DNA of 64,000 bases, from the NCBI RefSeq assembly GCF_002257565.1, contig NZ_CP022736.1:4588001-4652000 (forward strand). The letters run 5' to 3'. Each line of letters opens with the position of its first letter. Within the stretch, counting starts at the first letter, position 1. This document shows positions 1 through 10,066 of this stretch, in pieces. Position numbers and translations under genes: made by a program. The notes beneath the pieces are model-generated. The model searched no databases. It saw only the letters and a program-made list of their open reading frames with translations, and had not been told where the DNA came from. Source of the stretch: Herbaspirillum sp. meg3 (GTDB taxonomy: Bacteria > Pseudomonadota > Gammaproteobacteria > Burkholderiales > Burkholderiaceae_D).

Positions 1-1
1 G

Positions 2-52
2 CGTAAGGTCGTCAATGCAAATCTGAATACAAAGGCCGGTATCAACGCATGA
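2..52 (+). CDS. possible 3' end of an upstream gene
   Basis: The first 51 bases read as sixteen sense codons followed by TGA, giving a C-terminus RKVVNANLNTKAGINA. Codon choice looks like the neighbouring genes. The fragment is too short to recognise, and it is only a candidate for the tail of a gene that starts before the window. Confidence 0.35.
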   Translation, partial: RKVVNANLNTKAGINA

Positions 53-91
53 CAATACTTTTAAAGTATCAAGATATATAAATCGAGATAT

Positions 92-120
92 TTTACATCG
101 CAAAATGCGGCTCCTATAAT
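92..120 (+). promoter_or_regulatory. sigma-70-like promoter ahead of the secreted hydrolase
   Basis: TTTACA (92-97) and a consensus TATAAT (115-120) are separated by exactly 17 bases in an AT-rich intergenic stretch. It would give a leader of about 200 bases before the hydrolase start at 325. Nothing else is visible between 53 and 324. Confidence 0.5.
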
Positions 121-324
121 CGCACCCAACAAGAACAATAATGCTCAGGGATGGATGCCGATGCCAATAATGCGGCTGCATGAGCAGGAGACCGCAACAG
201 CACACTACTTGGCGCTTTATTGATATTGATACTGCACACAAGCACGCCGTCCCGGTTTTCTGCCCGTCGAAAGACCTTGCCTCCCTGTTGATCCGAATCG
301 TTTGCCGATGCAAGGGAAGTCAAC

Positions 325-1368
325 ATGGCCATGGCCACCGCTATCAAGATCACAAGTACCTCGTTGCTGGCAGCCGCCTTGTTGCTGCCGTCGGCGAGCT
401 ACGCAAAGAAATCCGCAGAAGACATTCCGCCACCGCAAGTCGTCATGCTTGCCCCGGGTGCCCAGCAATACGCTTTTGCCATCTACGCCAACAACTCGCT
501 GAGCGAAACCAACACCTCCATCACGCGCGCCATCATTCTGGAGCATGGCGTCAAGCGCGACGGCGACCGCTACTTTGAAACCGGCCTGGATTTCCTGCAC
601 AAGGCCAAACTCGATCCGGCGCAAAACCTGCTGCTGACACCCAATTTCCTCACCGAAGGCGACAGCTTGTCGGACAGCAAGATGGCTTTGTGGCGCGGCG
701 ACAACTGGATGCAAGGTCAGGATTCGACACACGGCAAGACCGGCATCAGCTCGTTCCGCGTGTTTGACGACATCGCGGCCTTCCTGACTTCCGGACGCTT
801 CCCGGCATTGAAGGAAATCGTCTTCATCGGCCACTCCGCCGGTGCGCAGTTGATGCAGCGCTACGCCGTGCTGAACAATACCGACGAAAAACTCAGGCAA
901 GCCGGCGTCAAGGTGCGCTACGTCATTTCCAGCCCCTCGTCTTATCTGTATCTGGACAACAACCGTCCGACCGGTAATGCGGATAACGGTTTTGCACCGG
1001 CCGGCAGCATCACCTGCCCCGGCTACGACAACTACCGCTACGGCCTCGGCGAGATGCTGCCCTACGGACAAGGGCTGAATGGTGAAGCGCTGTTCAAACG
1101 CTACGCCGCGCGCGACGTCACCTACATGGTCGGCAGCAAGGACAACAACCCCAATCACCGCTTCCTCGACAAGACCTGCGGTGCCCGCCTGCAAGGGTCC
1201 AACCGTGTTGAACGCCACGACAACTACGTGCGCTACGAACAATTCCTCGCCAAGAAATGGCAAACACCGGTGCATCACCCCGACTTTGAAGTCCCGGGTG
1301 CGGGCCACGAAGCCGGCGGTTTGTTCGGATCAGATATCGCTGCGGAAAAGATCTTCCCGGCGCAATAA
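325..1368 (+). CDS. secreted alpha/beta-hydrolase-fold protein
   Basis: A 347-residue protein with a Sec signal peptide (hydrophobic segment about 11-26, likely cleavage after ASYA). The nucleophile elbow GHSAG is at 169-173 with Ser171, and a C-terminal GAGHEAGG segment near residue 326 fits the catalytic His. The family includes uncharacterised periplasmic hydrolases; the substrate cannot be read from sequence. The start is supported by an AAGGGAAG ribosome site seven bases upstream. It precedes the two-partner secretion operon by 91 bases and on the same strand, so co-transcription is possible, but a functional link is only inference. Confidence 0.8.
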   Translation: MAMATAIKITSTSLLAAALLLPSASYAKKSAEDIPPPQVVMLAPGAQQYAFAIYANNSLSETNTSITRAIILEHGVKRDGDRYFETGLDFLHKAKLDPAQNLLLTPNFLTEGDSLSDSKMALWRGDNWMQGQDSTHGKTGISSFRVFDDIAAFLTSGRFPALKEIVFIGHSAGAQLMQRYAVLNNTDEKLRQAGVKVRYVISSPSSYLYLDNNRPTGNADNGFAPAGSITCPGYDNYRYGLGEMLPYGQGLNGEALFKRYAARDVTYMVGSKDNNPNHRFLDKTCGARLQGSNRVERHDNYVRYEQFLAKKWQTPVHHPDFEVPGAGHEAGGLFGSDIAAEKIFPAQ

Positions 1369-1459
1369 CGAACGCAACAGCGAGCAACACCAACGACGGC
1401 GCCGCAATAACACACTGACGAGCGCCGCGTAAAAAACAGAAGAATCAGGAGACAGGGAA

Positions 1460-4400
1460 ATGAACAAACCACGTTTTGCCGCGCACCGCCGGCGAATATC
1501 GGCGCCGGCCGGTCGCATGCTGACCATGCAAGTACTGACCATGCTGGCCGCTGCGCCGGTAGCGGTTTATGCACAAACGCCGCCAAGCTCCGGCAGCATC
1601 TTCGACGCCAATCGCCAGCAACTGACGCCGACCGACCGCGAGCGCCTGCAGCAACAGGATCAGGGTCAGCCACGTCAACGCGTGCAAATCGAAAAAGAAA
1701 CGCAGGACACCGACGATGCCGGTTCGTCGGCCGCGCAGCAGGCTGCCGTCAGCGTCAAGGTCAGCAGCTTTGCACTGAGCGGCAACGCCTCCATCGACGA
1801 CGCCGTGCTGCAAGCCGAACTGAGTGAATTCATCGGACAGGAACTGGACTTCAACGGCCTGCGCAAAGCTGCTTCGCGCATCACCAATCTCTATCGCGCC
1901 CGAGGCTATCTGGTCGCACGTGCCTACCTTCCGGCGCAAGAGATCCGTGACGGCAAGGTCTCCATCGCCGTACGCGAGGGCGTCATCGGCCAGGTCATCG
2001 CCGACACCGACACCAATGTGCGTCTCGACAAGAGCATCATCCAGCGCTTTCTGGACGAACTCAAACCCGGCACCGTCATCCGCGAGAGCGAACTGGAAGG
2101 CACCTTGCTGCGCCTGTCCGATATTTCAGGCGTCTCGGTGCGTGCATTGCTGCGCCCTGCTTCGGTTGCCGGCGCCACCGACATCGTACTCAAGATCAGC
2201 GAGATGACCGCGATCACCTCGCGCGTTTCCATCGACAACTACGGCAACTATTACACCGGCGCCAACCGCCTGTCGGCCAACGTCAACCTGAACGATGCGC
2301 TGGGTCTGGGCGAGAGCTTCAGCATCAATACCCAGAACTCGTTTGAAGGCCTGCGCATTGCCGGCCTGAGCTTTTCGCTGCCGCTCGGCAGCAGCGGCGT
2401 CTCCATCGGCGCCAGCATCGCCGAACTGGAATACAACGTCGGCAAGAACCTGAAAGACGCACAGGCCAGCGGATCAGCCAAGGTATCGAGCTTCTTCATC
2501 AACGACTCGCTGTACCGGTCCCGCAAGGCCAATATCAATCTGTCGCTGGCGGCCGAGTTCCGCCACTTTCAGGACATCACCTCGGCCACCGCAGTCAACA
2601 AGTCGGCGCGCTTCTGGAGCGTCACGCTGTATGGCGACTGGCGCGACAACCTGCTCGGCGCGCAAGGCAACAATAGCTGGAGCCTGCGCTACGGTCGCGG
2701 CCAGCTCGACAAGGAAACACCTAACGACGCCGCGCTCGATGCCATTACGTCCAAGGCTGCGGGCAACTACGAAAAGGTCAACATCGCCTATAGCCGCCTG
2801 CAACAACTCGGCGGCGGCTACTCGCTGCTGGCGGCAGTCAACGCGCAGTACGCCAACAAGAATCTCGACGCGTCGGAAAAAATGAGCCTGGGCGGCCCCA
2901 ACGGCGTGCGAGCGTATCCGGTCGGTGAGGCGGCCGGCGATGAAGGTGTGCTGGGCCGCGTGGAATTGCGCAAGCTGATCGGCGTCTATGGCGGCGCAGT
3001 GGTCGAAGGCGCACTGTTCGCCGATGCCGGCCGCGTCACCGTCAACAAGTCGCCGTGGGACACGACGCAGAACTCGCAGTCGCGCTCCGGCTACGGTATC
3101 GGTCTCAACGTCTATCACAAGGATCTGGTGTTCAACGCCAGCGCCGCCTATTCGCCCGGCGTCAATCCGACCACGGAGCAGCGCAATGCGCGCCGCCTGT
3201 GGGTCTCCGTGTCGGGGTCGCCGCAGGCGTTCTCCAGCTTCGGCGCCGACACCACCGGCAAGGGTGAGGATTTCGAAGAACCGGAAACCGCCTTTGTGAT
3301 CTACGGCTCGCTCGGCCTGGTACCGGAGTTCGTCAACCGCGATGGCGCGACGCCGGCGGCAGCCGCCGATCAAAGCAAGCTGGCCACACCCAACGGCCGC
3401 AACATGCCGGGCTTCTGGCGTGTGCGCGACAACGTCTCCTACATCGGCGCGCATAGCGGCATTCAGCTGTACGATCAATGGAAGTTCCTGTGGCAGCTGG
3501 AAATGGGCCTGTCGCTCAACTACACCAACCGCAGCGCCGAAGCCGTGCCTGACTGGACGCACTCGCAAGACCTGCGCAACACCGGCGTCGCCTTCAGCAA
3601 TCCGTCGGCAGGCACGCTGATGTATGGTCGCTGGGACACACCGATGAAAGAAAGCACGACTTCTTTCGATCCCTTCCAGGGTCTGACCAGCGCCGCGCAT
3701 TACAACATCATCGGCTCGCCGGGCTTCGTCACCAGCATCACCAAGAACGCCGGCCCGGTCGGCGACGCCATCAACTCCAACAACGACGATGCCGCCTTCA
3801 ATCGCCGCCAGGATGGCCTGATCGGCTACTGGTCGCCGAAGCTGTATGGCTTCCAGCTCAAGCTGGCGTATTCCAACAACGGGATGAAAGCGGCCTCGGA
3901 CGTCGCCACCGGCTATATCTACGGCGGCAGCCTGTCGTATGAGCACGGCGGCTTCTCTGCGGTGGTCGCGGCAGAACAGCACATCAACTATTTCGGTATC
4001 GCCAGCCTGGGACGCGATGCGCGCGGCGTCGGAAGCAGCACGCACGTGACGGCAGGTACGTCGTCGAGCGACTTCAGCTTGCGCTACGGTATCGCCTACG
4101 ATTTCGGCAAGACCAAGATCTCGCTGATCGCCGACGACCTGTCCTATTCGGAATCGGGTGTGGTCAACAACAGCACCACCTCCAGCGACTTGTCGAACTA
4201 TCGCCGCCGTGCCTACATGCTCGGCATCTCGCATCAGATCGGCGCGCTGGAGCTGCGCGCCAGCGCAGCCAAGGCACTGGCGGGCGATTGCAGCATGATC
4301 GGCGGCAGCACGTCCGGCAACGTCAAATGTTCAACCGACGGCATGGGCGCCAAATCGCAGGCGATCGGCTTCTCCTACAAGTACAGCAAGCAGACGCGCT

Positions 4401-4546
4401 TCTTCGGTCAGTACGTGGTGTTGCGCAATGAAGCGCTGGCCAACTACAACTTCGCCGTCTCCGGCGTGCTCGGCGCCACCGGCCTCTCGCCGGGCGTCGG
4501 CACCACCATCCGCGCCATCGGCGTGGGCGTCAACTACACTTTCTGA
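1460..4546 (+). CDS. TpsB (FhaC/ShlB-type) outer-membrane transporter fused to a C-terminal porin
   Basis: This 1028-residue protein is nearly twice the usual TpsB length of about 550-590. After a signal peptide come two POTRA-like domains (about 97-172 and 178-240), then the FhaC/ShlB-type barrel (about 245-595) with the conserved turn GGPNGVRAYPVGEAAGD near 476-492. A short charged linker (about 590-611) leads into a second unit that resembles a general Gram-negative porin: a first strand VIYGSLGLVPEF near 612, a GRWDTPMKESTTSFDPF segment near 722 matching the GRQxTPLxxxxxxFDPF region of porins, and a terminal strand ending in Phe1028. One continuous frame covers both parts, with no stop or shift. 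It should secrete the exoprotein encoded eight bases downstream. The porin half is unexpected and its role is unknown. Confidence 0.88.
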   Translation: MNKPRFAAHRRRISAPAGRMLTMQVLTMLAAAPVAVYAQTPPSSGSIFDANRQQLTPTDRERLQQQDQGQPRQRVQIEKETQDTDDAGSSAAQQAAVSVKVSSFALSGNASIDDAVLQAELSEFIGQELDFNGLRKAASRITNLYRARGYLVARAYLPAQEIRDGKVSIAVREGVIGQVIADTDTNVRLDKSIIQRFLDELKPGTVIRESELEGTLLRLSDISGVSVRALLRPASVAGATDIVLKISEMTAITSRVSIDNYGNYYTGANRLSANVNLNDALGLGESFSINTQNSFEGLRIAGLSFSLPLGSSGVSIGASIAELEYNVGKNLKDAQASGSAKVSSFFINDSLYRSRKANINLSLAAEFRHFQDITSATAVNKSARFWSVTLYGDWRDNLLGAQGNNSWSLRYGRGQLDKETPNDAALDAITSKAAGNYEKVNIAYSRLQQLGGGYSLLAAVNAQYANKNLDASEKMSLGGPNGVRAYPVGEAAGDEGVLGRVELRKLIGVYGGAVVEGALFADAGRVTVNKSPWDTTQNSQSRSGYGIGLNVYHKDLVFNASAAYSPGVNPTTEQRNARRLWVSVSGSPQAFSSFGADTTGKGEDFEEPETAFVIYGSLGLVPEFVNRDGATPAAAADQSKLATPNGRNMPGFWRVRDNVSYIGAHSGIQLYDQWKFLWQLEMGLSLNYTNRSAEAVPDWTHSQDLRNTGVAFSNPSAGTLMYGRWDTPMKESTTSFDPFQGLTSAAHYNIIGSPGFVTSITKNAGPVGDAINSNNDDAAFNRRQDGLIGYWSPKLYGFQLKLAYSNNGMKAASDVATGYIYGGSLSYEHGGFSAVVAAEQHINYFGIASLGRDARGVGSSTHVTAGTSSSDFSLRYGIAYDFGKTKISLIADDLSYSESGVVNNSTTSSDLSNYRRRAYMLGISHQIGALELRASAAKALAGDCSMIGGSTSGNVKCSTDGMGAKSQAIGFSYKYSKQTRFFGQYVVLRNEALANYNFAVSGVLGATGLSPGVGTTIRAIGVGVNYTF

Positions 4547-4554
4547 GGCCTGTC

Positions 4555-7500
4555 ATGACGACGATGAACAAGCTCACTCGCACCCGTCCCGCCAAAAAAA
4601 TCAATCCGGCGCTCAAGCCGGCCTGCGTCGCCGTCCTCACCGCCTGGTGCGGTCTGACGGTGCTGCCGGCGCACGCGCTGGACGCCGGCGCCTTGCCGAC
4701 CAACGGCCAGATCACCGCCGGCAGCGGCAGCATCGGCCAAAGCGGCAACACGATGACGGTCACGCAAACCTCCGATCGCATGGCGGCGACCTGGAACACG
4801 TTCAACATCGGCAGCAGCGCGACCGTCAACTTTGTGCAGCCGACGTCCTCGTCGGTCGCGCTCAACCGCGTGACCTCGGGCGATGCATCGCAGATCCTCG
4901 GCCAGCTTAACGCCAACGGCAAGGTCTATCTGATTAATCCATCCGGCATCCTGTTCGGGGCCGGTTCGTCAGTCAATGTCGGCGGTCTGGTCGCCAGCAC
5001 GCTGAACATTTCCGACGCCAACTTCATGGCCGGCAAGAACATCTTTGAAGCGGAAGGTGCAGGCGGCTCGGTCATCAATCAGGGCAACATCACTGCAACC
5101 GACGGCGGCTATGTCGCACTGCTAGGCGCACAGGTGCGCAATGAAGGCAACATCGTTGCGCGCCTCGGCAGCGTGGTGCTGGCCGCCGGTGAAAAGATGT
5201 CGCTGGACTTTAACGGCGACGGCCTGATCAATGTTGAAGTCAGCAACGCCACACTTAACGCCAACGTCGTCAATCAAGGCCTGCTGCAAGCCGACGGCGG
5301 CACGGTCATCATGACGGCGCGTGCGACTGATGCCATGCTGTCGAACGTCGTCAACAATAGCGGCGTGATCGAGGCGCGCAGCCTGCAGAATCGCAATGGC
5401 AGCATCCTGCTCGATGGCGGTGATGCGGGCATCGTCGCCAACAGCGGCACGCTGAATGTCTCCGGCGTCAACGCCGGTGAGACCGGCGGCACGGCAAAAG
5501 TGCTCGGCCAATACGTCGGCCTGTTCGACGGCACACGCATCGACGCCTCCGGCGACACCGGCGGCGGCACCGTGCTGGTCGGTGGCAACTATCAGGGCGG
5601 CGGTACGGAGCGTCAGGCCGAAGCCGTGTACATGGGTGGCGACGCCACCATCAAGGCGGATGCCATCACCAGCGGCAATGGCGGCTCGGTGGTGCTGTGG
5701 TCAACCGGCAGCACGCGCTTCTACGGCGACATCAGTGCGCAAGGTGCCGGCGCGACGGGACGTGGCGGAGTCGTGGAAACTTCCGGCCATGATCTGGAAG
5801 TCAATGGACTGGTACATCTGGGCGCGGCATCCGGACTGGGTGGCGACTGGCTGATCGACCCTTACAATATCAATATCACCAGCGCAGCCAATGCCACCGG
5901 CGCCACCTCGACAGCACCGTTTACATCAAGCGGCGCCTCCAGCTCCAATCTGAGTTCAGCAACGCTCAATGCTTCGCTGTCGGAAGGCGCCAACGTACGT
6001 GTCTACACAACATCCGTGGGCGGCACTTCAGGCGACATCAACGTGCTTGACAACGTCAAGGCGGTCGGTAATGCGTCGCTGACCTTGCAGGCACATCGCA
6101 ACATCGTGATGAGTAATTTCTCGATCAGCAACGCCACTGGAAAGTCATTGAATGTGTCGTTGTTTTCCAACTTCAACAATTCCGGTAATGGCTCGATCTC
6201 CTTAACCAACAGCACAATCTCCACCAACGGCGGCTATCTGACAATGAGCGGCGGTCTGGATCCTGCCACCGGCTCGGCCGGTACCGCCGTCAACAGTACC
6301 TCGGCCATTCTCATCAGCGGTTCGACGCTCAACACCAGTGGCGGCAACGTTACCATCCGAGGCGCCATCGCCAGCAATGTGACCACCAACAGCAGCGCTG
6401 TACAAATCACCGGTTCGACTATCGATGCAGGTGGCGGCAGCATTACGATTCTTGCCAATCAGTCCAGTACGACCAGTACCGGTGACGCCTTCATCCTCAC
6501 TGGTGGCAGCCGTGTCGTCACTAACGGCAGCGGTTCGATCAGTGTCGATAGCACCAATCTGGGCAACGGCAACGGCACACGTATTTTCAGCACCAACAAC
6601 ACTATCGCGGCAGCCGGCTCCGGCAATGTCACGATCAGCGGCAATGCAACCTCCGGCTTCGGTGTGCTGGTATGTTCGACCGCTGCCACGTCCTCGCAAA
6701 CAATCACCGTCGGCAGTGGCGCACTGACCATCAAAGCCAACAGCAACGGTTTCGCAGGCGCCGGACGCGGCGTCTATCTGGCAGCCGGCGGCACTGGTTC
6801 CGTCGTCCTGAACTCCACTGCGGGTGGAACCATCAACGTCAACGGCAACAGCACCGGCAGTTACGGCACGGTGCTCAATTCCACCGGCGCCAGTTCGCTG
6901 ATCAGCATCAATACTGCAGGCAACATCAATATCAACGGCACCACCTCAGGTGGCACCACCCCGGCACTGGCGCTGATCGCTTCCGGCAACGGCACCAGCT
7001 CGGCCGTCGGCTCGCAGGTCAACGTCACCAGCACCGCCGGCAACATCACGATGACGGCCAACAACAACGTGATCAATAATTCGAGCGGCTCGTTCAAGGC
7101 GCTGTCGCTGGATGCCGGCGGCCAGTATGCCGCCGTAAATATCAAGACCACCGCCGGCAATATCAGCCTCAACGGCACCAGCGCCTCGGGCCGCGGCGTC
7201 GATATCGCACCATCGGCGCTGAACGCGGTCATCAATATCGGCACGACCAGCGGCAACATCGCCATCAACGGCAACAGCACCAACAGCTTTGGCGGCTACG
7301 GTATTTTCTTCAACTCAAGCGGTAGCGCCACGGGTGTGAACGTCACCACCGTCAACGGTGACATCACCCTGCGCGGCGATTCGGTCGGGACCTCGGATGC
7401 GATTGCACTCGGTGGCAATGGCACGGCGTCGGTCAACAACATCTCGTCACAGGGCGGCAACATCACGCTCAACGGCAATTTCCATTCACCCAATGTGCCG

Positions 7501-8487
7501 GAGCTGGATCACGGTATCGCGATTCTCAACGTGACCAACAAGATTCAGACCACAGGTTCCGGCAATGTCACACTGATCGGCAATGCAGCAGACCAGGGTG
7601 ACGGCGTGAGCCTCTACAGCAACGGCAACGCGTTGCTGAGTGTGGAGAATGGCGCACTGAGCATCACTGGCAGCAGCGTGTACGGCGATGGCATCAGCGT
7701 ACTCACCGGCACCAGCGTCATCCGCGCCACCGGCAGCGGCTCAGTCAGCCTGACCGGCACCTCGGTCAACGCCGGCGGCATCACGATCTATCCGTCGACC
7801 AACGCCAGCAGCGCCGTCATCTCGACCAATACCGGCAAGCTGGCCTTGACCGGCACCAGCGGCAGCGCGTCGAGCACCGCCGGCATCACCATCCGCAGTC
7901 CAAGTTCAGGCGCAGCGGCCGGCGTGAAGATCCAGTCCAGCAGCGGCGACATCGCACTGACCGGCAGCGGAAACGGCGCGGGTGAAGGCATTGCCTTCGT
8001 CGGCAGCAGCACCAATGGCTTCAACACGGTAAGTACTAGCGGTAGCGGCAACGTGACCGTCAACGCCACCGGCAACGGCGGCTATGGCTTGCGTTTCAAT
8101 GGCGGCACCAATCTGCTGCAGGTCGCGGACGGCATTCTGGCTATTACCGGCAGAGCACCAAATGGCGCGGCGCTTGGGCAATCCGGTGACGCCACCACGT
8201 TCGCAGCAACCGGCACGGGGTTAGTCATCCTGAACTTCGGCAACGGGATCAGCAACATCTTGACCAATCCGCTGACCGCTCCCGTCACTACCGTGCTGCA
8301 AACACAGCTCGCCGGCAACACGTGGAATCTCCCTGGCGGCAACAGCAATGTGTTCTCTCCATTCAATGAAAGCGCGCGTCGCATGAACATTGAGCTGGCA
8401 TCCGCCGGGCCCATCGCTGCTGACGCACCAACTGATACTTCGCCCACTTTAACTCCGACCAACACCAGTACTCAAGGTAACCAATGA
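4555..8487 (+). CDS. TpsA: FHA-type two-partner secretion exoprotein
   Basis: A 1310-residue secreted beta-helix protein. An extended signal region ends at AHA near residue 41, followed by the TPS (haemagglutination activity) domain at about 44-160 with the hallmark INPSGILFG near 125. The rest is rich in Gly, Ser, Asn and Thr with loose repeats of the type GSGNVTxxGN and TTAGNISLNG (about 590-1230), as expected for a right-handed beta-helix passenger. No toxin or cysteine-rich C-terminal domain is visible; the end is a short Thr/Pro-rich tail, suggesting an adhesin rather than a CDI toxin. The start is eight bases after the TpsB stop; a second ATG lies three codons in. The cognate transporter is the fusion protein upstream. 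Confidence 0.9.
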   Translation: MTTMNKLTRTRPAKKINPALKPACVAVLTAWCGLTVLPAHALDAGALPTNGQITAGSGSIGQSGNTMTVTQTSDRMAATWNTFNIGSSATVNFVQPTSSSVALNRVTSGDASQILGQLNANGKVYLINPSGILFGAGSSVNVGGLVASTLNISDANFMAGKNIFEAEGAGGSVINQGNITATDGGYVALLGAQVRNEGNIVARLGSVVLAAGEKMSLDFNGDGLINVEVSNATLNANVVNQGLLQADGGTVIMTARATDAMLSNVVNNSGVIEARSLQNRNGSILLDGGDAGIVANSGTLNVSGVNAGETGGTAKVLGQYVGLFDGTRIDASGDTGGGTVLVGGNYQGGGTERQAEAVYMGGDATIKADAITSGNGGSVVLWSTGSTRFYGDISAQGAGATGRGGVVETSGHDLEVNGLVHLGAASGLGGDWLIDPYNINITSAANATGATSTAPFTSSGASSSNLSSATLNASLSEGANVRVYTTSVGGTSGDINVLDNVKAVGNASLTLQAHRNIVMSNFSISNATGKSLNVSLFSNFNNSGNGSISLTNSTISTNGGYLTMSGGLDPATGSAGTAVNSTSAILISGSTLNTSGGNVTIRGAIASNVTTNSSAVQITGSTIDAGGGSITILANQSSTTSTGDAFILTGGSRVVTNGSGSISVDSTNLGNGNGTRIFSTNNTIAAAGSGNVTISGNATSGFGVLVCSTAATSSQTITVGSGALTIKANSNGFAGAGRGVYLAAGGTGSVVLNSTAGGTINVNGNSTGSYGTVLNSTGASSLISINTAGNININGTTSGGTTPALALIASGNGTSSAVGSQVNVTSTAGNITMTANNNVINNSSGSFKALSLDAGGQYAAVNIKTTAGNISLNGTSASGRGVDIAPSALNAVINIGTTSGNIAINGNSTNSFGGYGIFFNSSGSATGVNVTTVNGDITLRGDSVGTSDAIALGGNGTASVNNISSQGGNITLNGNFHSPNVPELDHGIAILNVTNKIQTTGSGNVTLIGNAADQGDGVSLYSNGNALLSVENGALSITGSSVYGDGISVLTGTSVIRATGSGSVSLTGTSVNAGGITIYPSTNASSAVISTNTGKLALTGTSGSASSTAGITIRSPSSGAAAGVKIQSSSGDIALTGSGNGAGEGIAFVGSSTNGFNTVSTSGSGNVTVNATGNGGYGLRFNGGTNLLQVADGILAITGRAPNGAALGQSGDATTFAATGTGLVILNFGNGISNILTNPLTAPVTTVLQTQLAGNTWNLPGGNSNVFSPFNESARRMNIELASAGPIAADAPTDTSPTLTPTNTSTQGNQ

Positions 8488-10031
8488 TGCTGACTAAATC
8501 CCCTTCTCTTCGCGCCATGCTGCCGCGCCACACAGCGCGCATCGCAAAACTTGCTCTGGTGCCGCTGGCGCTGATGACCCTCGGTACCGCTATCGCCGCC
8601 GACAACAAGCCGGCTTATCACGATGCCTTTTATTTTCTCGGCGAGATGAACAAGGCGTCTACCGTGATGGTGATCGAGAACAAGATCGTACCGCCCGACC
8701 TCGGCAAGAAGATCGTCTCGGCCGTCGATCAGGTCATCAGGAACGGTGACCAGCCGGGTGCCAAACGTCCTGCCGATTACCTGCAATACGAACCGCTGAT
8801 CCTGGCCATCGCCGGCCCTGACGGCTCGCGCATGCACTCGGGCCGCAGCCGCCAGGACATCCTGTCGACCAACCGCCGTCTGATGCAACGCGAACGCACG
8901 CTGGACCTGATGGATGCGATGAACAAGTCGAAAGCGGAAGTACTGGAACTGGCAGAGAAAAATCTCGACACCATCGTGCCGGCTTACACCAACGGCGTGC
9001 AGGCGCAGCCGACGACGTTTGCCCACTATCTGCTGGCATTCTCCTCAGCGTTCGGCCGCGACAGCACGCGTCTGCAGGAAGCCTATGCGCGGTTGAACCT
9101 GAGTCCGCTCGGTGCTGGGGCGCTGGGCACATCGAGTTTTCCGGTTGATCGCAAACGTTTGGCGGAGCTGCTCGGCTTTGATGGCCCGGTGGAAAACTCC
9201 TACGACGCCGCACAACTCGGCGCGCTCGATCAGGGCATGGAACTGGTCAGCCTGTGCAGCAATGCAGCGCTGACGATGGGCATTCTGGTGCAAGACTTCC
9301 ACACGCAATACCATCAACCGTATCCCTGGATCATGATCCAGGAAGGCCGCCTCACCGGCACCAGCAGCATCATGCCGCAGAAGCGCAATCCCTATGGCCT
9401 GAACGTCCTGCGCCTGCAAGCCAGCGATATCGTCGGCGGCGCCATGACCTTCCAACTGGAGGCGCACAATGTCTCGCCGGGCATGCCCGATTACAAGCGC
9501 GATCAGGTCGAAAAGACATTGGAGCTGACCTCCAACGCCTTCGTCAAACTAGCCGACTTGCTGGACAATCTGGTGATCGACAAGGAGCGCGCGCTGCAAG
9601 AAGTGGATGCCGATTATTCCACCACGACCGAACTGGCCGACATCTTGCAGCGTGATTCCGACGTGCCGTTCCGTGTGGGCCATCACTTCGCTTCGGATCT
9701 GGTCACCTACGGCCGCACCAACAAGATGAAGCCGGCGGATATTCCATTCGATATCGTGCAACAGATCTACACCGAGGCGGTGAAGAAATTCAATTTCGAG
9801 CGCACGCAGTTCCCGCTCACACAAGAGCAATACAAGAAGTCACTCACGGCACAAAACATGCTGGCATCGAGCAAGGGCCTTGGTGGCCCGCAGCGTGCAG
9901 AAGTCTTGCGCATGCTGGGTGTCGAGAAAGCCAAGCTGGACAAGGATATGACGTGGGTGCAGCAGCAACGCCAGAAGTTGGCAAAGGCGTCGGCGAATCT
10001 GGATCAGACGTTCTACAAGCTGGGAAAATAA
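8484..10031 (+). CDS. exported argininosuccinate-lyase-like enzyme (fumarase/aspartase superfamily)
   Basis: A 515-residue protein with the superfamily signature GTSSIMPQKRNP at about 292-303, containing the catalytic serine loop. Unlike cytosolic ArgH it begins with a basic region and a hydrophobic stretch ending in GTAIAAD (about 1-39), a convincing Sec signal peptide, so it should act in the periplasm. The start codon overlaps the TpsA stop (ATGATG across TGA), so the two genes are translationally coupled. The superfamily catalyses elimination of fumarate or related products from succinyl or aspartyl compounds; the substrate here is unknown. It is not likely to be the arginine-biosynthesis enzyme because of its export and its context. 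A strong terminator follows. Confidence 0.82.
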   Translation: MMLTKSPSLRAMLPRHTARIAKLALVPLALMTLGTAIAADNKPAYHDAFYFLGEMNKASTVMVIENKIVPPDLGKKIVSAVDQVIRNGDQPGAKRPADYLQYEPLILAIAGPDGSRMHSGRSRQDILSTNRRLMQRERTLDLMDAMNKSKAEVLELAEKNLDTIVPAYTNGVQAQPTTFAHYLLAFSSAFGRDSTRLQEAYARLNLSPLGAGALGTSSFPVDRKRLAELLGFDGPVENSYDAAQLGALDQGMELVSLCSNAALTMGILVQDFHTQYHQPYPWIMIQEGRLTGTSSIMPQKRNPYGLNVLRLQASDIVGGAMTFQLEAHNVSPGMPDYKRDQVEKTLELTSNAFVKLADLLDNLVIDKERALQEVDADYSTTTELADILQRDSDVPFRVGHHFASDLVTYGRTNKMKPADIPFDIVQQIYTEAVKKFNFERTQFPLTQEQYKKSLTAQNMLASSKGLGGPQRAEVLRMLGVEKAKLDKDMTWVQQQRQKLAKASANLDQTFYKLGK

Positions 10032-10066
10032 GCCGGCAAGAAGTGGTAAGGTGGCAGGAAGGACGT

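Noticed and set aside
2474..4234. 586-codon minus-strand open frame inside the TpsB-porin gene
   Set aside because: It is the reverse-frame shadow expected from GC-rich codon bias; the translation is Arg/Ala/Val/Gln-rich with no family, while the plus frame is clearly coding.
6300..8150. Possible CRISPR-like or tandem DNA repeats
   Set aside because: The repeats are degenerate protein-level repeats of the TpsA beta-helix, without constant repeat length or unique spacers.
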